DNA from: Planctomycetota bacterium | GTDB taxonomy: Bacteria > Planctomycetota > PUPC01 > JACPCR01 | Direction: 5' to 3' | DNA length: 40,390 bases | Assembly: GCA_027625095.1 (NCBI GenBank) | Contig: JAQBXN010000075.1 | Coordinates: 1 to 40,390, forward strand | Part shown: positions 33,828-40,390 of the stretch, piece by piece | Position numbering within the stretch: the first letter of the stretch is position 1 | How the letters are laid out: each line of letters begins with the position of its first letter | The notes under the pieces: model-generated | Seen by the model: the letters and a program-made list of their open reading frames with translations, nothing else | Database searches by the model: none | What the model was told of the DNA's origin: nothing | Position numbers and translations under genes: made by a program

Positions 33828-35156
33828 TTAATGGATGATGGGCTGATGCCAGAGTTTCCAGAGCAGTTCGGATGCCTTATCGACCACCCGGTATCCGGCG
33901 TCCGGAAGATAACGCGTCCAGTAGATTGGTTCACCTGAATAACCGCCTCCGATGGAACCGTAGACGGTCGGGCAATAGCCATGGAAACCGTCGGCGAGTC
34001 CAACAACGGCAGTCATTGGGAATGGGCTACGACTTTTGATGTCGATACCAAACTGGCAGAAGAGTTCGAACGGTTGGGTGGCTATCACCAGATCGCCGAT
34101 TTGAAATGCGTGAAGGGAGACCGTCTCCTCACTTCCCGGCGGGTATCTCTCATCGAGCAGTGAAACGCCATGAGCGATGATGCGATCCATGCCTGACATT
34201 GGCTCACCCTTGTCGAACTTCTCAAGAGTCTGATGAGCCCAAGCCAGTCGCTGGTCAGAAGGTTGGGCGACCTTCAACGTCAGTTCGTCGTGTATATGGG
34301 CGAGCTTCAGAGAGTCGTGGAATTCCACCGCATGAAGCAGTCTTAACGTTTCGGCAGCCATGAGGTGACCGAGGCGAGCGACCTTCTGGTATCGGGTTTC
34401 CCTGGACTTAGAGGGAGACCTCTGGTCTTCCATCGAAATGTCGCCCTGTGCACCATTCAGGAACAGGACGGGGAGATTTTCGCCGAGGGACTCACGCAGC
34501 CAGGAACGTGCCGCTCCAGGGAAGTCAGACGAATAAACATCTGAGCCATAAAAGGCAGTGGGATGCGAAGTGTTCTGGTGGAGAATCGCTGCAAGTTCAC
34601 CGTTCTCATAACGAACAAAGACAGCCATGTGGTCATGGTCTTCCGGGCCTTCGAGCCCGGTGAATTCAGGCAGACGGGTGTTCCCGTGCATCGTGTGCGT
34701 ACCATCCGCCCAGCAGCAGCGGCGATTAAACCCGATAGCAGCAGCGCCCCTGCCGATTGCGATAGAACACGGAGCCGGTGATTTAACAACCTCGCAGGAA
34801 AGCTCGATGAGCCGCGATCTCAGCCGTTCCATATATTCCGAATCGACTGGCATTCGCCGATTGGTCGGAAGAAGGCAGGGCCCACCGTGTGTGTGCGAAC
34901 AAGCGATGATGATGTCGTGTTCGTTCAACTGCGTCTGGCGGGCGATGGATTCACGACACCTCTTTATGAAATCATCTTCGAGGGCGGCAAGGTCGCAGCT
35001 TATCAGTAATAGACTCGTGGTGTCGTCAGACAGGTAGAGTGCGTTGGCTTCGAGATCATCGAGGATGGCGGTCGCTCGCTTCTCGTGTCCTGCGGCCTGG
35101 ATGTAACGGCCGATTTCGTTGTTGATTTCGAGATGTCCGGCGCCGAATTTCAGCAT
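33828..35156 (-). CDS. Neutral/alkaline ceramidase-like hydrolase
   Basis: A 442-residue protein of the neutral/alkaline non-lysosomal ceramidase type, which hydrolyses the amide of ceramides with a zinc site. Family motifs visible are FGAGHLEIN (N-terminus), LISCDLAAL, IIACSHTHGGP (zinc-ligand region), IGFNRR, LHQNTSHPT, LFLNGAQGDIS and LGLADGFHGYCPT-like VVGLADGFHGYCPT near the end. It is shorter than the characterised 600-700-residue enzymes, as is usual for PVC-type members, whose substrates are not known to be ceramides. ATG 35156 gives the family N-terminus; a TTG at 35186 would add 10 residues. No signal peptide is evident. Confidence 0.9.
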   Translation of the reverse strand: MLKFGAGHLEINNEIGRYIQAAGHEKRATAILDDLEANALYLSDDTTSLLLISCDLAALEDDFIKRCRESIARQTQLNEHDIIIACSHTHGGPCLLPTNRRMPVDSEYMERLRSRLIELSCEVVKSPAPCSIAIGRGAAAIGFNRRCCWADGTHTMHGNTRLPEFTGLEGPEDHDHMAVFVRYENGELAAILHQNTSHPTAFYGSDVYSSDFPGAARSWLRESLGENLPVLFLNGAQGDISMEDQRSPSKSRETRYQKVARLGHLMAAETLRLLHAVEFHDSLKLAHIHDELTLKVAQPSDQRLAWAHQTLEKFDKGEPMSGMDRIIAHGVSLLDERYPPGSEETVSLHAFQIGDLVIATQPFELFCQFGIDIKSRSPFPMTAVVGLADGFHGYCPTVYGSIGGGYSGEPIYWTRYLPDAGYRVVDKASELLWKLWHQPIIH

Positions 35157-35226
35157 GAGAAGAATTGGCAGACTGATTGAGGGCAAACTAATTGCGGACA
35201 GGCAGACGGATTGAAGTCAGACGGGC

Positions 35227-38200
35227 CTACTTCATTGGGAACTCGTCTTTCAGGACCACCTTTCTGAAGGCGGAGGGTTTCGAGGGTTTGCCTTCTGCGT
35301 CGGTGTAGGTGGCGAAGAAATACAATGGGAACTCGGGTTTGAGTCTGGTGATCAAAGGCTCTGTGTCTTCTCCTTTCTTGAGGGCGACGGCGCCTTGTCC
35401 GTCCGGGTGAGCGGAGAGCCAGACCTGGTATTCCGTAGCGCCCTTGACTGGCTCAATGGAAACATGGACGCGTGTGCCATCGAATTGTTGCTCTGGAGGG
35501 TACAGCTTCAGGATTCGGGTCGGGGCCCCAACGCCGGTCTTGGCCTGATCTGAGATTGGGTTCGGCAAGAATGATCCAGACGTAACCTGCGTATTACCGC
35601 TGCTCACGGATCCGGCGGCTTCGCGCTGCAGTTTGATCGGAGCGTCCGTCATCATTTCTTCTGATTCGTAGACAGCGATAAGGTCGTCCACTTCGATGGT
35701 CTTGTTTTCAACCGGCAGCATTTCGTTCACGTAGATCTGATGCGACTGCATCTCCACCATGATGCGGGTGAGATTGAGCGGCAGGTCGACATGCTCCTCT
35801 GCCGAGTGGTTCCACCAGACCATATCCTTTTCACGATACTGGTCGCCCGGGGAATGCGACGGCAGGGGGAACTCCACGTATCGCCAGCCGTCAAAATTCA
35901 TGTAGGCCCAGGAATGCACGTCGTCGCAATTCCAATCGTCTTTGGTGCCGACGCTCTGGAATACTTCGCCCTTGTCGTCAGTAACCTCATAGATGATGCG
36001 CCCCCAGCCAGAATTTCCGTTGACCCTCAACCCAAGTGCCTTCGCCTTGCCTGCAATTGGGATCGGTTTGGGGGGCTTGAGCACAGTGTACCAACTCACG
36101 AGGGGAGCATTTTGGGGCGTATCTTTGAGCTCGACTTTCAGGACTTTCGATTTCTGTTCTGCGGAATCCGTAACCGACACCTCGTAGGGGCCGGGCTTGC
36201 GGACCACGTCCCAATTGTTCTGCCCATAGCTTGGCAGTGGTTCGGTCGAGACTTTCCACTCTGCACCCTCAAAACTCTCGAGAGACTTGAAGTAATCCCC
36301 TGGCTGTTCCTGATGGACGGGATTGCCGACCTCCACCTTATCGATGGCCATCTTTGAGGCCCTTAGCCAGAAAGCGGTCGGCCCTACCGTGATGAGTGCC
36401 TTGCCGCCTTTGATCTCGAGCGGTGTTTCGTTTCCATTTTCATCGACTTTGCTTAACGTCCCGCCGGGCTTAACCGAAAGGGTCATCGGACGTTCTCCAC
36501 GGACGCTCCATACTGAGTAAACCCAGTTCGTGCTGAACTTTTTGAATCGCACGCAATAGGCAGTGCGTGAACCGGTAGGCAGCCAGCCATCGTAATTCGA
36601 GGCGTCCAGCATCTGGGTCATGGTGGCGAATGCTGCCGCCGATGGCTTGGGATTGTATTCAGGGCGGCGGCTGATGATGCCAATACAACCGTAGTGCTGA
36701 CTACCCCAGTAGCCTTCACAATCGTGGACTGTCCAGCAGGCATAAAACTTGTCAGAGCCGAACGCGAGGGACAAAACCGCAGTGCGCACCATGCTGTCGG
36801 CAGAACCGCGATGTCCGAGCGCAAGACGGTGACTGGACGGGTAGTACGATTCCGTGTGGACCAGCTCCTTGACGGGCAACTTCGCCTTTGTAAGCGATTC
36901 ACGATCGTATCCGCCCCGCTTCATTTCCTGCTGCAGGTAATACATCAGGTTTGCCTCGACAGCTCGGGGCGGACGTTCGGGCATCCGTTCGAACTGCGGA
37001 GCATCCAGACCGTAACCATTGAACAATTCCTTTTCATAACCCGCGCGCATAAAGGGGATCGAGAACTGAGGGCCGCAGTGGCCGAACAGTAATTTCACCG
37101 TGGGCGCGTGTTTTCTTAAGCCTTCATACGCTGCCTTAGCAGCGATCAGGTGCGAACGAATCGAGGTCTTCTCCTCTTCGGTGTATTCGAACCATTCCCC
37201 TTCACCGAAAACATAAGGTGGGTTGCCGTGCGTCGTGCGGAGCGAGACTGAATGTTCTGCAAAGATGGAGACGTAACGCAGGTCAGGAGTCTTCTCCAAC
37301 AACTTGGCGACCTTCTTTCCGAATTCATCCGCAAACTTCTGGTATTCCTCAGGGTCGAATGGATCTTCAAACGCCCACTTCGGAGTGCCTCGCTCGGCGA
37401 GGGTGGCATCCGGCGCGAGGCCATACGGCTTGCGAACTTCAACCGGTACATGCCCGGCGACATTCGAACCCACTGCCCTCAGAATCTGGCAATTCTCTTC
37501 ATTATTGGGATTGGTACCGTGGCTGCCCCTCCAGCACCAAAGCCCCCATCTGCCTTTGTCCCCGGTATCGGTTCTAGTGTCTGGTGGCAGCGTCAGGAAG
37601 GTTCCTTGACGGGATTGAGAGTGATCCCCGGCCTGGACAGTCGTCGTGACTTTGTGCAGTCCATAAACCCCGGTTTCCGGTTCGAAGGCTAGAGACACGC
37701 TCCTCCCCGGCTGGAGGTAATAGGCACGTGAAATAGTCTCGCTCTCCCCATTGGGTGAGGTGATCTCGAAAGTTGCCCGAGCGTGCAAAGCTTCATGATA
37801 CTGATTCACAACGTCTGCCGACCACACTGGCCTTTCCGGGAACGGGTAGATATTTCCGTTGCGATTACCAGAGGGAATGAATGCGACCGGCGACTTTTCA
37901 AGGGTTATGGCATAGACCCGAACTCCACTGGGAAGGCCTGCCTGGTAAGAGCCATAATTCATGGGGTCAGGGTACGCACGAAAGTCTTTCACTTCCTTTG
38001 TGAGCTCAATGCTGAACGTTGTTTCCTCTCGGTAATCCGAGTAGAGAGCAGCGGTATCGACTTCGACAGGCAGCATCCACAATCGGCCTGCGCTCCCATC
38101 CTGCATGGTCACAGAAAGTGGCGTGGCATTGGCAACTTCGGCCTTGAAACTCGGGACACTCACCCGGCTGTCAATGGGCCAACCTTTGCCAGGCTTGAAG

Positions 38201-39015
38201 AATCGGGCCGTCAGAATTGGAACGCTCTTCGGTTCGTCATCAAACGCCGCAACGATCCAGATTCGTCTGTATCCCGCTTTCGGTACCCTTAGACGGATCC
38301 TCGCCGGATCCATGGCTTCTACGCCAGGCCACGTTATGCGGGGACTGCTCGATGTCATGCCACCTGCAGCTTTGCGGTACCGGAAGACACTGTGACCTAC
38401 GTCGACATGATCCACCGTAGAGCCAGCCGAAAATTGGAAGGGAATGTCATGGATATTCGCAACGCCTTTCGGCATTGTCCCACTCTTAACGAATTCCTGT
38501 GCATTGCACACGGATTCCAGGGGCACTGTTACATAGAGGGTCGGCCCAGTTCGCTCGAGACGCAGGACCTTCAAAGATGCCAGCCGGCTCAATCCCTGTG
38601 TGCGCACACTTACCAGCCCACCAGCAATCACCTGGTTTGTATCTTCGCTAATCAGAATACCATTCCACCAAAGTCGGACATTCTCTTTCCGAATTTCAAG
38701 TCGAATGCGATTCCACACATCCTTGGCAAGCGGAAGAGATGACATGTCTCTTTCTATCGGAGTGCGAAATTCCGGTTCCCAGAGCGGTGAAATTTGTTTG
38801 GGTTGGAAACGTTCCTGAAAAACCAGTCCCCTCGCCCAAGGGTCTGGTGCATCCGGCTCACGTTTCGGTTGCAGCCACTTCTTGCCCTGCCCGATGCGTC
38901 CGCTGACGGCAAAGCCTCTCTCGCTTTGGCGGTTACGTGTGAGAGAAGAGGAAAAGGCGGGGAAGGCTCGAACGCCGTCCATGCGCACGCCTGCGTCCAT
39001 AAAAAAAATATCCAT
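35227..39015 (-). CDS. Large secreted glycoside-hydrolase-like protein, main part (frameshifted)
   Basis: About 1260 residues continuing the protein whose exported N-terminus is encoded in another frame at 38933-39343. The first part is concanavalin-like (through about 38600). A TIM-barrel-like centre spans nt 37565-36600: GRWGLWCWRGSHG, RYVSIFAEHS with a possible acid/base Glu, HTESYYPSSHR with a possible nucleophile Glu, and PKPSAAAFATMTQML, all reminiscent of clan-A glycoside hydrolases. A C-terminal beta region is followed by a fibronectin-III-like end (about 35530-35230). No specific family is recognised. The frame is open to 39153, but the part beyond 39015 is out of frame with the signal-peptide segment. 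Annotated here from the ATG at 39015. Confidence 0.6.
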   Translation of the reverse strand: MDIFFMDAGVRMDGVRAFPAFSSSLTRNRQSERGFAVSGRIGQGKKWLQPKREPDAPDPWARGLVFQERFQPKQISPLWEPEFRTPIERDMSSLPLAKDVWNRIRLEIRKENVRLWWNGILISEDTNQVIAGGLVSVRTQGLSRLASLKVLRLERTGPTLYVTVPLESVCNAQEFVKSGTMPKGVANIHDIPFQFSAGSTVDHVDVGHSVFRYRKAAGGMTSSSPRITWPGVEAMDPARIRLRVPKAGYRRIWIVAAFDDEPKSVPILTARFFKPGKGWPIDSRVSVPSFKAEVANATPLSVTMQDGSAGRLWMLPVEVDTAALYSDYREETTFSIELTKEVKDFRAYPDPMNYGSYQAGLPSGVRVYAITLEKSPVAFIPSGNRNGNIYPFPERPVWSADVVNQYHEALHARATFEITSPNGESETISRAYYLQPGRSVSLAFEPETGVYGLHKVTTTVQAGDHSQSRQGTFLTLPPDTRTDTGDKGRWGLWCWRGSHGTNPNNEENCQILRAVGSNVAGHVPVEVRKPYGLAPDATLAERGTPKWAFEDPFDPEEYQKFADEFGKKVAKLLEKTPDLRYVSIFAEHSVSLRTTHGNPPYVFGEGEWFEYTEEEKTSIRSHLIAAKAAYEGLRKHAPTVKLLFGHCGPQFSIPFMRAGYEKELFNGYGLDAPQFERMPERPPRAVEANLMYYLQQEMKRGGYDRESLTKAKLPVKELVHTESYYPSSHRLALGHRGSADSMVRTAVLSLAFGSDKFYACWTVHDCEGYWGSQHYGCIGIISRRPEYNPKPSAAAFATMTQMLDASNYDGWLPTGSRTAYCVRFKKFSTNWVYSVWSVRGERPMTLSVKPGGTLSKVDENGNETPLEIKGGKALITVGPTAFWLRASKMAIDKVEVGNPVHQEQPGDYFKSLESFEGAEWKVSTEPLPSYGQNNWDVVRKPGPYEVSVTDSAEQKSKVLKVELKDTPQNAPLVSWYTVLKPPKPIPIAGKAKALGLRVNGNSGWGRIIYEVTDDKGEVFQSVGTKDDWNCDDVHSWAYMNFDGWRYVEFPLPSHSPGDQYREKDMVWWNHSAEEHVDLPLNLTRIMVEMQSHQIYVNEMLPVENKTIEVDDLIAVYESEEMMTDAPIKLQREAAGSVSSGNTQVTSGSFLPNPISDQAKTGVGAPTRILKLYPPEQQFDGTRVHVSIEPVKGATEYQVWLSAHPDGQGAVALKKGEDTEPLITRLKPEFPLYFFATYTDAEGKPSKPSAFRKVVLKDEFPMK

Positions 39016-39343
39016 AAGCTGACTTGTCATCGTGCAGCCGCACAAGAGCCTCAACCGCGAACTCGCCAGATACAACCTGTTTGGAACGAATTTCGAGAGG
39101 ACGCTTATGAAGGTTCTGGATGACATTCTGTTTGATGAGCTCGTCTTCGACAAAGGTCGGATTTCCCGTGAGGTTCCATCCCTCCTTTAAGCCTTCGATG
39201 TCGGTGGGCAGTTCGATAATAACCTTGGAGGCGTCGGGAACTGGTTCGGCCCAGGAGTATGTTTCAGCGTGGAGCACTGAAAAATGGAATAAGGTGACCG
39301 AAAAAAAAGAGAGGATGAACAGTTTCAATGGGGTGGAGTGCAT
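38933..39343 (-). pseudogene. Exported N-terminus of the large glycoside-hydrolase-like protein, cut by a frameshift
   Basis: Starts with a clean signal peptide (MHSTPLKLFILSFFSVTLFH through LHAE) and continues as a beta-sandwich-like segment (VEDELIKQNVIQNLHKRPLE, FAVEALVRLHDDKSAYGYFF). The frame then hits a run of eight A on the plus strand (39001-39008; eight U in the message) and degenerates into an Arg-rich tail ending at 38933. Removing one base of the run joins YGYFF to MDAGVRMDG in the main frame, giving one protein of about 1370 residues. This may be a real frameshift, transcript slippage, or a consensus error in the homopolymer. Confidence 0.7.
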
Positions 39344-39517
39344 GGAATCGGATGAACTGCTTTAGAGGCGAAACGCCTCCAGGACTCTGAAGTGGCGCCC
39401 TGGCGTGTGAGGTACACAAAACCAATAGCGGTGACAAATCACCGCACCCAATGTTCAGGCTAAAGCCGCGCAGCGGTTCTGTCTATTTGTGCAGAAAAAA
39501 GATCGAACTGACGCAGA
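39344..39517. repeat. Intergenic hairpin repeats
   Basis: Two perfect inverted repeats lie in this gap: GAGGCG-aaa-CGCCTC (39365-39379) and GCGGTGA-caaa-TCACCGC (39428-39445). The first shares its core with the 21057-21073 hairpin. No gene is present in the 174 bp. Neither hairpin has a T-run on the minus strand, so they are not typical intrinsic terminators. Confidence 0.6.
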
Positions 39518-40390
39518 CTACGCCGACCTCTCTTTCCAAGTTCGCAACTGCCAATCAGTAACGCCGCTGAAAGCACGAAAGTCATCCACTTCTTTCCAGT
39601 AGATTTCTTCGGTCAGTTCACCCTTTTCAGCCAGATCAAAGAGGAGTTCCCTCTGCAATTCGTAATCGTGCTGCTGCTGCTGGCGGAACTCTGTGGTCGC
39701 CCAGTTCCACGGGCCTGCGGCGACTGCATTCACGTCGTGAGTGGTAATGCTGATTGGACACTTGTAGTGAAAGTTTTTGTACCAGTAGTATTCGAAGACG
39801 GCGCGGCCCTCCATAGCATTGGGGTAGCCCTTGGGATCCATCCTGATGACCTCGTCTGCTGGCATGTCATAAAAAATCTCTGGGTTTTTCCGGATCTTGA
39901 GGATGCTTGGGAACGAGCCGTCATGGGTGCGGGCATAAAGATGATGCTGAGGATCAAAAAAACCCCATTCTCCGTCGATGAAAATCTCCGCAACAGTATG
40001 CCCACCCAGAAGGTCGTCTGACTTTTCACGATCCTTCCACGCCCACATCAGAGCAGGGCGCGCCTGGATGCCAAGCACCTGGCACATGCCAACGAGAACC
40101 TTTGCCCGGCACGAACAATGTCCACCCCCTTTGAGGATGGTCTCTTCATCGGACTCGCCGTAAAGAAATGCAGGTGGCTTGGGATGGAGTTTGGGAAGGT
40201 CCTGGAGTGACTGACTGAGCGCTATAGCCTTCTCACCGTCACTCATGCCATCAGTCACGAAGCGGCCGATATACTTTTCAAGAACGGGACGCGATCCAGT
40301 TTTGTATGGTTCACTGATAAATCCGAACTTACCGTCATATAAGAAACTTTCGGTGCCCTCGTTGAGCAGCAGTCCATTGCGAGCCAGCCG
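39518..40390 (-). CDS. Transglutaminase-like protein (partial, cut by the window edge)
   Basis: At least 290 residues; the frame stays open from 39518 to the end of the window, so the N-terminus lies beyond 40390. The fold is transglutaminase-like: the catalytic Cys is in GGHCSCRAKVLVGM, the His in GGHTVAEIFIDGEW and the Asp in GFFDPQHHLY. Such proteins in bacteria are often cysteine proteases or peptidoglycan or glycan-linked amidases; the substrate is unknown here. The upstream 44 codons (RLARNGLLLNEGTE, VLEKYIGRF) are continuous with the body. GTG 40258 could be read as a start but nothing favours it. The gene precedes the large glycoside-hydrolase-like gene on the same strand. Confidence 0.88.
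   Translation of the reverse strand, partial: RLARNGLLLNEGTESFLYDGKFGFISEPYKTGSRPVLEKYIGRFVTDGMSDGEKAIALSQSLQDLPKLHPKPPAFLYGESDEETILKGGGHCSCRAKVLVGMCQVLGIQARPALMWAWKDREKSDDLLGGHTVAEIFIDGEWGFFDPQHHLYARTHDGSFPSILKIRKNPEIFYDMPADEVIRMDPKGYPNAMEGRAVFEYYWYKNFHYKCPISITTHDVNAVAAGPWNWATTEFRQQQQHDYELQRELLFDLAEKGELTEEIYWKEVDDFRAFSGVTDWQLRTWKERSA

Overview
The window reads as a chromosomal segment of an environmental bacterium of the Planctomycetota-Verrucomicrobiota-Lentisphaerota type, or a relative such as Hydrogenedentota. This is inferred from the adjacent DUF1549/DUF1553 cytochrome gene and DUF1501 twin-arginine gene, the large secreted mosaics of concanavalin-like, HEAT, PEGA and TPR modules, a neutral-ceramidase-like enzyme, and short GC-rich hairpin repeats between genes. 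GC content looks moderate (low to mid fifties by eye). I see no prophage, CRISPR array, intact insertion sequence or plasmid origin.

Layout. 1-330: non-coding leader with a hairpin cluster and a tandem dyad. 331-8114 (+): ECF sigma factor, a membrane anti-sigma-like partner overlapping it by 4 nt, a small secreted protein, a 1476-residue secreted mosaic and a CAP-domain protein. 8115-9227: an intergenic stretch with a possible small minus-strand gene, then two small membrane proteins. 9259-12382: a nitrilase-superfamily amidohydrolase, a PHP-family phosphatase (-) and a divergent M19 dipeptidase-like protein (+). 12395-15493 (-): two STAS proteins, an aspartate-type aminotransferase and an orphan GspK-like pseudopilin. 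15535-15709: promoter, tRNA-Leu(CAG) and terminator. 15710-16787: decayed DNA with a DUF4143 ATPase relic. 16788-20955 (-): methyltransferase, beta-propeller protein and a double alpha/beta hydrolase. 21358-24096 (+): a second CAP protein and two nitrilase-superfamily enzymes. 24118-26859 (-): aconitase AcnA, divergent from a small SGNH hydrolase. 27634-32861 (+): DUF1549/DUF1553 cytochrome protein and DUF1501 protein, separated by four 40-bp tandem repeats. 33086-40390 (-): polysaccharide deacetylase, neutral-ceramidase-like protein, a large secreted glycoside-hydrolase-like protein broken by a frameshift at a run of eight A, and a transglutaminase-like protein cut by the window edge.

How the genes may work together. 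Most of the window encodes exported or hydrolytic proteins of the kind used for scavenging polymers: esterase, amidohydrolases, deacetylase, ceramidase-like enzyme, glycoside-hydrolase-like protein and the DUF1553/DUF1501 pair. The sigma/anti-sigma pair at the left edge is placed to control the secreted-protein genes behind it. Housekeeping genes (aconitase, aminotransferase, tRNA-Leu) are interspersed, so this looks like ordinary chromosome rather than one mobile island.

The points most worth a second look are: two unlinked CAP proteins that each carry a second, ligand-less CAP copy; an M19-family protein lacking three expected zinc ligands; a double hydrolase whose first domain has lost its nucleophile; the 40-bp tandem repeat replacing the usual ribosome-binding region of the DUF1501 gene; the frameshift at a homopolymer in the large secreted protein; and the repeat architecture of the anti-sigma-like protein. 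I found no convincing wholly new multi-gene system.
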